Assembly (NCBI GenBank): GCA_028708605.1
Contig: JAQVYS010000015.1
Span: 1 to 33,689 of the forward strand
DNA: 33,689 nt
Direction: 5' to 3'
Source of the DNA: Bacillota bacterium
Lineage (GTDB): Bacteria > Bacillota > DTU065
The position numbers and the translations under genes are program-made. How positions within the stretch are numbered: the stretch's first letter is position 1; the number at the start of each line of letters is the position of its first letter. Positions 8,334 to 17,306 of this stretch are shown here, piece after piece. The notes below the pieces were generated by a model. That model was not told the DNA's origin. It was given only the letters and a program-made list of their open reading frames with translations, and made no database searches.

Positions 8334-9227
8334 ATGAAAAAACTTTTTGCTTTAATAATACTACTATCGGCTTTAGTAATCGCTACAGCTGTATTTGCGG
8401 ACAACACAGCTAACACCGTTTTTAGTGAAGCAGTACAGACTTTGAATTTAATGGACGATGTTGTTATAACTAGCCCAGGTAGTCTTAAAACCTTACGGAT
8501 TATGGAAATAGATACTCCAGTCAAAATTAAGGGCTCTAAAAATGATTTTGTAACGATTAAGTTGCTTTCCTCAAAAAAAGGATCAGCTAGTTTAGATCTT
8601 GCATATGAGATTATGGGTGAAGAGATTTGGCTGGCTGTAGAAAAAGTGGTAAGAGAACTTTTCGAAGAAGATGTCATCGAAGAAAATTTACCTATAAGAG
8701 AAAATGATGATGGCGTCTCATTAGAGGATGAAGACAGAAAAAATGTCAATCTTCAAGAAGATAGCCTACAGGAATTATCTCTAGATTTTTGGGTTGAGAT
8801 ATCCATACCCACCCATATGAATGTTGTCTTAGGAGAAACAGTTAATAAAGGCAGTATAATTGGGGTTGCAGGTGTAGATATGAACGCAGGTATTGGCGAT
8901 TTTGTTCTTGAAAATATTACAGGCTTTGTCAGAATCCGAGATAACGCAGGAACTTTAAGGTTAAAGAATGTTACTGGTGATGTTTGGATAAGCGACAAAG
9001 GCGGTGCTATTTCAGTGGAAAATGTCACAGGCCTAGTTACAATCGACAGTGACGTAGGTTTAGCCCTTAGAGTTCAGGATGTAACCGGCGATGTCACTAT
9101 CTCATCTAAGCTTGGAGGTTCTGCAGAAGTTGCGAATGTAAAGGGAAATGTTTCAGTATTCTCAAGAGCCCCGATTAAGACAGCTTGCATTGGTATTACC
9201 GGGAACGTTATAGTTCCTGAAAATTAA
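8334..9227 (+). CDS. Secreted DUF4097-like (adhesin/beta-solenoid) protein
   Basis: Signal peptide MKKLFALIILLSALVIATAVFA; C-terminal repeats of the type NxTGxVxI (ENITGFVRI, KNVTGDVWI, ENVTGLVTI, QDVTGDVTI); RBS TTGGAGG. Confidence 0.7.
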   Translation: MKKLFALIILLSALVIATAVFADNTANTVFSEAVQTLNLMDDVVITSPGSLKTLRIMEIDTPVKIKGSKNDFVTIKLLSSKKGSASLDLAYEIMGEEIWLAVEKVVRELFEEDVIEENLPIRENDDGVSLEDEDRKNVNLQEDSLQELSLDFWVEISIPTHMNVVLGETVNKGSIIGVAGVDMNAGIGDFVLENITGFVRIRDNAGTLRLKNVTGDVWISDKGGAISVENVTGLVTIDSDVGLALRVQDVTGDVTISSKLGGSAEVANVKGNVSVFSRAPIKTACIGITGNVIVPEN

Positions 9228-9233
9228 TAGATT

Positions 9234-9262
9234 AAATATCCTGCTTAAAAGGCAGGATATTT
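9234..9262 (+). terminator. Rho-independent terminator-like hairpin
   Basis: AAATATCCTGC-ttaaaag-GCAGGATATTT. Confidence 0.7.
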
Positions 9263-9324
9263 GTGTTATACGAAAAATATACATAATGAGGGAAAAATAT
9301 AAAATTGAGGGTGGAGGTAAATAA

Positions 9325-10122
9325 GTGAAAAACAAACTAGTTTTATTTATTATTTTTGTCTTAGTCCTTACATCTATTCATATCTATGCTGATGCGATAG
9401 AAGCTATAGTATTACTGCCAGATGGTAATCCTGCTCCATATGCAACCGTTACAGTTGGTGAAGATGCCTTGCAAGCAGACGGAAACGGTAAAGTAACTTT
9501 GGATGTCGGGGCAGACGTGAAGACAGTTACTGTAAAGTGGCTTGATTTAACTGCAGAATTACCTGTTTCAGAAAATCTTAAGTTTAGAAATAAAGTACTT
9601 TATGGTCCTCCTTATAGCAAAGACGACTTCTTAATTACCGGTCCTGATATTTGGGAAATAAAAGATACAGAAATTGTTACTACCGCAGATTCGGAATCAT
9701 CTATCTTCTACGAAGATGCTTTTGAAAACACAATCTTACGAGCAAAGTATACTCTTGATGATGCTGCGCAATGGTATTATATAAGGTTCTTTATTCGTCT
9801 ATATGACGCAGGATTTAACGGCTATAGTCTAAACTTTCCAGGTATCGGCGATGCCTACTATGCACGTTATGACGGTAACTGGGATCAGCATGTTGGTATG
9901 ACCTTCTTTAGGTTTAGGAGTAAAGTAAAAACAGAATACGAGTTTGTAATGTTTGCTAAGGATGAAAATATTACAGTATATCACCGCGAGACAGCAAACA
10001 AATACACTAAGGTTCTTGATATTAATGATAGTAGCCCTGATGCTTACTACGATGGTGGGTTTGCTATCATGAACAGTTTTCTCTCATGCAAAATAACAGA
10101 GCTTGGCTTATTTGCGTATTAA
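9325..10122 (+). CDS. Secreted protein of unknown family, paralogue of 25398-26219
   Basis: GTG start with RBS GGTGGAGG; signal peptide; LPDGNPAPYATVTVGE..KWLDL..YGPPYSKDDFLITGPDIWEI..GFNGYSL shared with the paralogue. Confidence 0.75.
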   Translation: MKNKLVLFIIFVLVLTSIHIYADAIEAIVLLPDGNPAPYATVTVGEDALQADGNGKVTLDVGADVKTVTVKWLDLTAELPVSENLKFRNKVLYGPPYSKDDFLITGPDIWEIKDTEIVTTADSESSIFYEDAFENTILRAKYTLDDAAQWYYIRFFIRLYDAGFNGYSLNFPGIGDAYYARYDGNWDQHVGMTFFRFRSKVKTEYEFVMFAKDENITVYHRETANKYTKVLDINDSSPDAYYDGGFAIMNSFLSCKITELGLFAY

Positions 10123-10180
10123 TTGGTCTGTTTAAATTAACCTAGGATTAACTACGTTAATTTGGGTTTATGAACATTGA

Positions 10181-10221
10181 AAAATCGGCATAGTCGAAAG
10201 GCACGGCTATGCTGATTTTTT
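10181..10221 (+). terminator. Rho-independent terminator
   Basis: AAAATCGGCATAG ... CTATGCTGATTTTTT. Confidence 0.8.
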
Positions 10222-10442
10222 GTTTTAAACTTTAAAGTGGAGATTGTAGTTAATAGCTTAAATGAACGATTTATGCCTTACAGCGTATATCATATATTTA
10301 ACAATATCTTTACACCTAATAAACTGTTATCGTACATAACTAGCTTCGAATTGAAAAAGAGAGAGAATTTGACTGCAAGTGTTACTTTTAAATGTGGATA
10401 TACGAAAATGGAATTGCAAAAAGAGCATGGAGAGAAGCGTTA

Positions 10443-10948
10443 ATGAAGGAGCAAATAAGATCAAAAATAGAACTCTTCGCCGATAACTCACTTAGTTGGA
10501 GAAACTTCATTATGTTTTCTAACCAGCGTTTTTCTCAGCTGACGGTGTGCAAGCTTTGACTCAGGTTTTGGTTCTTGGTGGTACAAATGAAGAGATTAGA
10601 ACTCGTGTAATGGAACTATCTAGCAAATTCGGCCAGAAGGGCTTTAGATTTGACAGTCAGTAAACTTTGCCTACTCTTGGTGTGCTTGCACTACTTCCAG
10701 ATGAGACATATGTCCTTGTTGATGATGTGATAAAAGTATATAGGTTACTCCGGAACCAAAAGGGCTTCGAAAGATGGTCTGTAATGAAACAAGAGCTACT
10801 CGTGCTTTCGGCCTCACTGACGGCAGGAGGGTATATAGATAATGAGAAAACATATAGCCTACAAACCTCGTTATCGCCTAGTTTGATAGACATCATAGTT
10901 GCCGAGCATATAGCTAATTACCAAGCAGCTGTAACCACTTCATCTTAA
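10443..10948 (+). pseudogene. Decayed gene, probably DUF4003-family
   Basis: ATG 10443 gives MKEQIRSKIELFADNSLSWRNFIMFSNQRFS then shifts frame into ADGVQALTQVLVLGGTNEEIRTRVMELSSKFGQKGFRFDSQ, an in-frame TAA (10661-10663), then TLPTLGVLALLPDETYVLVDDVIKVYRLLRNQKGF... to 10948. Confidence 0.7.
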
Positions 10949-11237
10949 AATGTGTAAGCTTTTCTAGATTAGGATAGCTTTTGTTTGGTTGATTTCCTTA
11001 GTTAAGTAAACATAGACTAAGAATGAAATACCGATTTCTAGAATACTTACTCTTAACTTGGCTAGCCTTTTAGATATGGCTTTAGCGGTTTAATGCAGGT
11101 TTTTATTAGGCTTAAAGGGGTGTGGCGAGACGCTTTCTAGTTAGGCCTGCTAAATAGAGGAAAAAAAACACCTTAAGAGAAATAAGTATTACTAAATAAA
11201 AAGCTGTTTTATTAAAAGTTTCATGGTGGTGAAATAA

Positions 11238-12983
11238 GTGTCTGATGCAATAGGTAGTACGCAGATCTTTTATATTTACGACACTGGGAAAAAGTGGTTT
11301 AAAAGAAATATACTTGATACTCGGCTTACGAGCGAGCACAGTCTTACAGAAGAAGACATCTACTGGCTAAATCAAGAGACGATCAGTTTAGAAGATGCCA
11401 AGGAATTTCTTTTAACAGCTTCTACATGGGCTGAGAGATTTGGCAGTGATTTTACGGTTAAAGCAGACGTTGAGCCTGCTCTTTCTGTGCGCCTACTTAA
11501 GGCAAGACCACACGCAAATCAAAATGAAGCCCCTCTAGAGATAGATATAAGATGGTATCTTTTGCCAGATTCCATCGAAGAGCTTTATTCGCCGTTAGGT
11601 TTTGTTATATGTAAAGGAGAGCTTGTGCGCGGAGTTTTTCCGAAATTCCTTAGAAAAGACCTTACCACTGACGGGAAAAAGCAGTTAGTTAAAGACAGAC
11701 TACAACAATTTTTAAGAGATGAATGGGAACTTCTACAACGCTTCTCAAAGACAGAAAATGTCTCTTTAGAGCCACTCTTAGTTCCTCTTAATAGCTGTAA
11801 ATTAATAGACAGTCCTCGTCTATCTGTGCAGATTGGAGATTATTCTTTTGAAGTAGATAAGCTACCTGAAGTTTATGACCGTTATGGTATTTTTGCTTTA
11901 GAGGATAAAGTATTCTATGGCGATCAGCTTTACAGCATAGGTCTTAGACCCTTTAAGAGTTTTTTTACCGGTACTAGCGCTTTAGAAACCAATCTAGAAA
12001 AAGAAGCAACTCCTACCGATGGAGTCTTCCGTGTCCTTAATCCAGGTTTTTGGTATAAAAGTATCTCTTTTAGACCAGCAGAAAACATGAGTGATGTTTT
12101 TTTAGCAGGGGAAAGAGACTTTACTTTTATTGCAGGTCAAGTAGAACATCAACCTACGACACATGAAAAAGCTTTAGCTGTGATTAAAGAACTCAAAGAG
12201 GCCGTAAGTATTGTAAGTCCAGATCACTCTTTCGATAATTATCGAAGGTGGCAAGAATCCTTTGTAAGTACAGGAGATACTGGGGGAAACCCTTTTTACT
12301 GCTTAATTTTTATGCAAGAGATATTAAATGAGTTATTTAAGAGTGACAAAGAAAATAAGTTTCAGATGTTCTGGAGGCTTTGGCAAACTGTAAGTAAAGC
12401 TGGTAGCAGAGAGCTAAAAGGGAGATTTATTGAGGCAGCAATAGACTGGTCGCTAATAGAACAACATTTTGGCATTTATGGGTATATGTCTACTTTGAAG
12501 AACGGTTATATGCATAATGCCCTGCTTTGGCAAGCCTTTTTACCTGAAAATCGCGACTATCTAGATACAGACCTCCTTTTTGAACTTGCTAACCAAAACT
12601 CTCGCCGAGGTGTTTTTGCTGAAAAACCGCAGTATAAAAGAGTTGTTTCTTTAGTCTTTGGTAAGATAGATGATTTTTACAGAGAAAAAACCGGAGCTCC
12701 ATTTTTTGCGAGTTTCCACCCAGACTATTTTGTTGTAAGAGCCTATATGCCTTACAAGGATCAGATTTACACAGGCTTTGTAAAGAAGCTGATGCTAGCA
12801 GAGCTTACGCCTTTAGTTTTTCATAAGCCATTAGTAAATTTTGCAGCAGCTGTTTTTTTAAGCATCAACAATTATCTAAAAGATGAAAATGAAGAGGATC
12901 TAGATACAGGCCTTCCTAAACCAATCGATGAAATAGTCCGAAAAACTGTGTCTGAGTTTCTAAAAGAAAACGCAGCTTTGTAG
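11238..12983 (+). CDS. Uncharacterised protein, possibly TerB-N/TerB-C-like
   Basis: 581 aa; the middle segment YRRWQESFVSTGDTGGNPFYCLIFMQEILNELF...FWRLWQTV and the C-terminal AAAVFLSINNYLKDENEEDLDTG..IDEIVRKTVSEFLKE loosely resemble TerB-N and TerB-C regions; GTG start with GGTGG RBS. Confidence 0.6.
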   Translation: MSDAIGSTQIFYIYDTGKKWFKRNILDTRLTSEHSLTEEDIYWLNQETISLEDAKEFLLTASTWAERFGSDFTVKADVEPALSVRLLKARPHANQNEAPLEIDIRWYLLPDSIEELYSPLGFVICKGELVRGVFPKFLRKDLTTDGKKQLVKDRLQQFLRDEWELLQRFSKTENVSLEPLLVPLNSCKLIDSPRLSVQIGDYSFEVDKLPEVYDRYGIFALEDKVFYGDQLYSIGLRPFKSFFTGTSALETNLEKEATPTDGVFRVLNPGFWYKSISFRPAENMSDVFLAGERDFTFIAGQVEHQPTTHEKALAVIKELKEAVSIVSPDHSFDNYRRWQESFVSTGDTGGNPFYCLIFMQEILNELFKSDKENKFQMFWRLWQTVSKAGSRELKGRFIEAAIDWSLIEQHFGIYGYMSTLKNGYMHNALLWQAFLPENRDYLDTDLLFELANQNSRRGVFAEKPQYKRVVSLVFGKIDDFYREKTGAPFFASFHPDYFVVRAYMPYKDQIYTGFVKKLMLAELTPLVFHKPLVNFAAAVFLSINNYLKDENEEDLDTGLPKPIDEIVRKTVSEFLKENAAL

Positions 12984-12993
12984 GGGGGGTTAA

Positions 12994-13377
12994 ATGAATA
13001 ACCACCAACTTCTAGGTGTTTTAGTACTGTTTTTACTTAGTGCTGTAGTCACCAATAAATTAAAGCAGCCTTTTTTGGGTATAATTTCGGGGTTTAGTTC
13101 GATTTTCTTTGGTGTATTTTTGTTTACAAAAGTTCCTGCGCTTAGCCTTGAAAAATCGGGTGACATTTGGGAGCTACAAATAGCGGAGTTTTCAATCTCA
13201 GATTATATCTGGCCTGTGATCTTTACCTTCACAGGAATTTTGATTTTAGTAACGAGTTTTATGTTTTATGCAATAAAGAAGTATCATAAACTAAATCAGA
13301 AAGAAATAGTTTTGGTTAAAGAAACTAAAGAACCGCTAGATAAAAAAGAAGCACCTGGAGAAAATAAGCCTAGTTAA
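12994..13377 (+). CDS. Small membrane protein of unknown function
   Basis: 127 aa with two or three hydrophobic segments; RBS GGGGGG; 10 nt downstream of the preceding CDS, so likely co-transcribed. Confidence 0.65.
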   Translation: MNNHQLLGVLVLFLLSAVVTNKLKQPFLGIISGFSSIFFGVFLFTKVPALSLEKSGDIWELQIAEFSISDYIWPVIFTFTGILILVTSFMFYAIKKYHKLNQKEIVLVKETKEPLDKKEAPGENKPS

Positions 13378-13452
13378 TCTTGATTTTTCCATTTCCAGTC
13401 TCCTACTTTTAGCACCAGTAGTGTTTGGGCATCTTAAAAGTGGAGGGTTGGT

Positions 13453-13623
13453 ATGATGGCAAAAAACAAAGATCATTACTTTGAAAAATACCTTCTCGAA
13501 CTAAATTCACTTGAGGAGTTAGAAGAGCTCTTAGAACGTGTTTATCCTGAAGAGAGAAGGAGAAAAACCTGCTTGCAAAACAGAATATCTGACCAGTATA
13601 TCGATTATAAGTATAAGGATTAG
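13453..13623 (+). CDS. Small 56-aa acidic/basic protein (not in the ORF track)
   Basis: ATG 13453 preceded by GGAGGG; MMAKNKDHYFEKYLLELNSLEELEELLERVYPEERRRKTCLQNRISDQYIDYKYKD stop; followed by a strong terminator. Confidence 0.65.
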   Translation: MMAKNKDHYFEKYLLELNSLEELEELLERVYPEERRRKTCLQNRISDQYIDYKYKD

Positions 13624-13630
13624 TAAAAAG

Positions 13631-13665
13631 AAAACTGTCGCTTAAAAAAACGCGGCAGTTTTTTT
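13631..13665 (+). terminator. Rho-independent terminator
   Basis: AAAACTGTCGC ... GCGGCAGTTTTTTT. Confidence 0.85.
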
Positions 13666-13749
13666 ACAAAGAGTTGCAAGTCTATTCTGTAGCAGAGTCT
13701 TGACAGAATTAATAGTAGTAGGCTATTTTAGATAGCAAGAGAAGTTGTA

Positions 13750-13857
13750 GTGAAGATAAAAGCATTTGTCTGACTTTTAGTTTTAATTCTTCTGTTTAGC
13801 GTTTGTAGCCTTGCATTAGAGATTAGTGTATGGGTCAAAAAGCAAAAAAGAGTCTGA
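13750..13857 (+). pseudogene. Relic of a sugar-binding protein gene (signal peptide and first mature residues)
   Basis: GTG frame reads VKIKAFV*LLVLILLFSVCSLALEISVWVKKQKRV*, resembling the MKKAIIVGVLVMLVSAIGLATEIEFWMVGW start of the SBP at 23983. Confidence 0.5.
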
Positions 13858-13901
13858 GCATTTTTAAATCTATTACTACTAGTCTTTCTAAAAAACAAAA
13901 A

Positions 13902-13928
13902 AACGGAGACAAGAAAACTGTCTCCGTT
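13902..13928. terminator. Hairpin terminator for the minus-strand SBP gene
   Basis: AACGGAGACA-agaaaac-TGTCTCCGTT. Confidence 0.75.
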
Positions 13929-13935
13929 ATGTTTT

Positions 13936-15231
13936 TTATTTTGAAGTTAAGGTGTTAATAAAGCGAGCATACTCTCTCTGTTTTCTGGCCATCTCGTCAT
14001 TTGAAATATTAGCTGCTTTTCTCATCTCTTCTGCAGGGTCTGCACCAGTTATGACAACAGCTCTAGCTGCATTCATAATGTTTCTCTGGCTGATGATAAG
14101 GCCTAAAGCAAACAAAGGAGCTCGAGAGGCTTCAGCCTGAGTGTTAAGGATCTGGCGATGGGATTCAGGTAAAAATGATAAGGTGTTATATGCTTCCATA
14201 TTTGCTGGCTGGCGGATAATATGCAGTTGGTTCCACATCATATCTGCAAACTCTCTTTGAATACCAGCACTTAACCACCATTTTAAAAACTCAAAAGCCT
14301 CTTCTTTGTTTTGGGAGTTTTTAAACATTACATAAGGGTTTCCGCCAACATAAGCAGCATGGTTAATTGTACCGTCTTCGCGTTTTGTACCAGGAATTAA
14401 GCACAAATCCCATTTGCCTTTGAGATTTGGTGCGCCAAGAGTGATGTCGGAGTAGCCCCAGCTAATACCTACCAAAAATGGGTAATCGCCGCGACTCATA
14501 GCTTCAATAAAAGGCACGCTTTCTGTGGGGATGCCGTGCTTTGTAAACAGTTCAGTAAACTCAGTAAAGGCGTTAATTGCCTCTGGGGAGTCCCAAGTAG
14601 TTTTGGTGCGGTCAGCGTTTACTTCACGGATTCCATGCTGCCACATAAAGATGTAAGCGCCGAACCAGTCCGGAGTTAGATACCATGATGAGGAGCCTAC
14701 ATTCATACCGTTTGCTTGCATTTTAGGAAGAAGAGTTCTAACCTCGTCCCAAGTTGCAGGTACTTCCCAGCCGTTTTCGGCAAAAATGTCAGTACGATAA
14801 AAGGTGAGGGTTTGCCCAAAGCTTGCGTTTAATCCAAAACCAGTACCGTAATAATCTAACGATTCGTTTAGTCCTGGAAAGGCAGTGTTGAAGATCTTAT
14901 CATACTCTTCTTGGAACATCTCACGCATATCGACTAGTCCACCGCGAATGCCAAACTCCAAAGGCCATTCAGATCCAATAACCGCTAGGTCTGGCGTGTC
15001 ATTACTTGCCATAGCTAAGAGTACTTTGTTCCATTGATCAGATCCGCCAGGCATGGCGCTTATGTTGATTTTAATCCCTGTTTGAGGTGTGAATTTTTCT
15101 TCAATAAAGCTGTTCATAATTGCGATTTGCTCATTACTAGATGCTTGCCATATCTCTACAATGGCAGCATTTACAAGTGATGACGCAAATACTAAAATGA
15201 GAAATAAAGTAAGAAAACTCTTTTTGTACAT
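13936..15231 (-). CDS. Extracellular solute (sugar)-binding protein, family 1
   Basis: MYKKSFLTLFLILVFASSLVNAA signal; FTPQTGIKINISAMPGG, SNDTPDLAVIGSEW; C-terminal EMARKQREYARFI. AGGAGG RBS before ATG 15231. Confidence 0.88.
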   Translation of the reverse strand: MYKKSFLTLFLILVFASSLVNAAIVEIWQASSNEQIAIMNSFIEEKFTPQTGIKINISAMPGGSDQWNKVLLAMASNDTPDLAVIGSEWPLEFGIRGGLVDMREMFQEEYDKIFNTAFPGLNESLDYYGTGFGLNASFGQTLTFYRTDIFAENGWEVPATWDEVRTLLPKMQANGMNVGSSSWYLTPDWFGAYIFMWQHGIREVNADRTKTTWDSPEAINAFTEFTELFTKHGIPTESVPFIEAMSRGDYPFLVGISWGYSDITLGAPNLKGKWDLCLIPGTKREDGTINHAAYVGGNPYVMFKNSQNKEEAFEFLKWWLSAGIQREFADMMWNQLHIIRQPANMEAYNTLSFLPESHRQILNTQAEASRAPLFALGLIISQRNIMNAARAVVITGADPAEEMRKAANISNDEMARKQREYARFINTLTSK

Positions 15232-15530
15232 GCTTTTTCCTCCTAGATAAATAAAATGCAATCATAGTATAGCATACATGGCTGAGATGAAAAAGCTAAA
15301 GAGGAAAATTAAAAAAGGGCTAGCAACTGTTGGCAAGGTGTGTGGTTTAGAGAATAAACTAGGAAAAGTAATAAGAGTAGATATCGGTCTTAAACGTTTC
15401 TAGTTGCGAAATTAAAAAGAATCTGTTGCAAATAGCATCTATAACAAGACCTACCGTTTTCCAAAGGCAGGTTTGAAACAAGGTTTATGAGATTAACATA
15501 AGTCTTCTACTAAACTAAGGAGTGATGTAG

Positions 15531-17249
15531 GTGATACCAAGGCCGGAACACCCACGCCCAGACCTATTACGTAAAGACTGGCAAAATCTTAACGGTATCT
15601 GGGGTTTTAGATTTGATTTTGGTGAAAGTGGTTATGAGGAAGAGGCTTTCTTAGGTAAAGGATTTGACTTAAAAATCAATGTGCCGTTTGCCCCTGAAAG
15701 TAAGCTTTCTGGTATCGGTTATACAGGTTTTATGAATAGTGTTTGGTATAAAAGGACCTTTACTATTCCAAGAAAATTTGAAAACCATCGGATTCTACTT
15801 CATTTTGGAGCAGTAGATTATGTTGCATCAGTCTATCTAAATGGTAATTTTTCTGGAGAACATAGAGGAGGCTATACCCCATTTAGAATCGATATCACAG
15901 GCTTCTTAAAAGATGGTGAAAACCTCTTAGTTTTAGGAGTAAAAGATAATAACAGGCTTGGCCTTCAACCTAGAGGTAAGCAAGCAAGTCACTTATACTC
16001 TTCAGGTTGCGACTATACCCGCACCACAGGAATCTGGCAGACAGTCTATTTGGAGTTCGTAAAGGATGGCTTTATCGATGATCTCCACATACAGCCAGAC
16101 TTTAATAACTGCCAAGTGACAATCTCTGGACTTATTAATAAGAAGGCTCCTGTTTCAAGGTCTAGAGGAAACCTTGCAGCTCAAGTGAGACTTGGCAGTG
16201 AGGTTGTAGGAGAGGGCAAGGTTGAGTTTTCTTGGGGAAAATTTCTTTTTACCATACCTCTTAATAGAAAGGTACCTTGGGATATTGGTCAGGGGCACCT
16301 CTATGATCTGGATCTTTACTACACAGACTCTGAAGGCTCGGTAGATTGTCTCCAGACCTATTTTGGTCTTAGAGCTCTCGAAATTGGTGATGGCAAGGTC
16401 TTCCTAAACAATAGACCAATCTTTCAGAGATTAGTCTTAGACCAAGGCTACTACAGAGATGGAATCTATACTGCCAAAGACGAAGCTTTGCTAAAAAAAG
16501 ATATAGAGCTTTCGCTAAAGCTTGGTTTTACTGGAGCAAGAATGCATCAAAAGGTTTTTGAACCAAGATACCTTTATTATGCAGATAAGCTAGGCTATCT
16601 AACATGGGCTGAATTTGGTAGTTGGGGGTTAAATCTTGATGAGAGGGCATGGAAGAACATCTTAGGCCAGTGGATAGAAACGGTTAAAAGAGACCGAAAT
16701 CACCCTTCAATTATCACTTGGTGCCCATTAAACGAGACATACGACGGTCAAGACAGAGAACTGCTTAAAGCGCTATATACTATAACCTATGATCTTGATG
16801 GTAGTCGCCCAGTAATTGATACAAGTGGTTATGTCCACGTAATAACTGATATCTATGATACCCATGACTATATTCAGGATATTGAATCCTATAAAAAACG
16901 CTTTCATAAAAAGGAATTACCAGTTAACTACCCGGAATTTGAAAAATACGAAGGCCAGCCATATATTGTAAGCGAATACGGCGGAATTTGGTGGAGTAAA
17001 TCAGATGAAAACAACTGGGGGTACGGAGATAGGCCCAAGTCGGAAGCGGAATTTATGGAAAGGTTAGATGGATTAACTACCACTCTCTTAGAATGCCCAA
17101 GGGTCTCTGGTTTTTGTTATACTCAGCTCTATGATGTAGAGCAGGAGGTTAACGGTCTTTTAGATTACGACCGAAATCCTAAGTTTTCTTATGAGTCAAT
17201 CCATGAAATTCTCACAAAAAAAGCAAAAATAGAAGAAACTAATCAATAA
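15531..17249 (+). CDS. Glycoside hydrolase family 2 (beta-galactosidase/beta-glucuronidase-like)
   Basis: Jelly-roll N-terminus (RKDWQNLNGIWGF..), acid/base WCPLNETYDG, nucleophile region YIVSEYGGIWW; no signal peptide; GTG start. Confidence 0.88.
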   Translation: MIPRPEHPRPDLLRKDWQNLNGIWGFRFDFGESGYEEEAFLGKGFDLKINVPFAPESKLSGIGYTGFMNSVWYKRTFTIPRKFENHRILLHFGAVDYVASVYLNGNFSGEHRGGYTPFRIDITGFLKDGENLLVLGVKDNNRLGLQPRGKQASHLYSSGCDYTRTTGIWQTVYLEFVKDGFIDDLHIQPDFNNCQVTISGLINKKAPVSRSRGNLAAQVRLGSEVVGEGKVEFSWGKFLFTIPLNRKVPWDIGQGHLYDLDLYYTDSEGSVDCLQTYFGLRALEIGDGKVFLNNRPIFQRLVLDQGYYRDGIYTAKDEALLKKDIELSLKLGFTGARMHQKVFEPRYLYYADKLGYLTWAEFGSWGLNLDERAWKNILGQWIETVKRDRNHPSIITWCPLNETYDGQDRELLKALYTITYDLDGSRPVIDTSGYVHVITDIYDTHDYIQDIESYKKRFHKKELPVNYPEFEKYEGQPYIVSEYGGIWWSKSDENNWGYGDRPKSEAEFMERLDGLTTTLLECPRVSGFCYTQLYDVEQEVNGLLDYDRNPKFSYESIHEILTKKAKIEETNQ

Positions 17250-17250
17250 T

Positions 17251-17297
17251 AAAAAAGGAGAGCTCATAGTTCTTAACACTAAGTGCTCTCTTTTTTC
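17251..17297. terminator. Bidirectional terminator between convergent genes
   Basis: AAAAAAGGAGAGC ... GCTCTCTTTTTT with extended inner pairing. Confidence 0.8.
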
Positions 17298-17306
17298 GTG
17301 TTAAAT

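Noticed and set aside
8324-9028. Antisense ORFs 8324-8749(-) and 8753-9028(-)
   Set aside because: They overlap the well-supported DUF4097-like gene on the plus strand; low-complexity Ser/Thr/Pro composition typical of antisense reading; no RBS.
10237-10443. ORF 10237-10443 as a real gene overlapping the pseudogene start (TAATG)
   Set aside because: No RBS for the long form and no recognisable motif; probably leader of the decayed gene.
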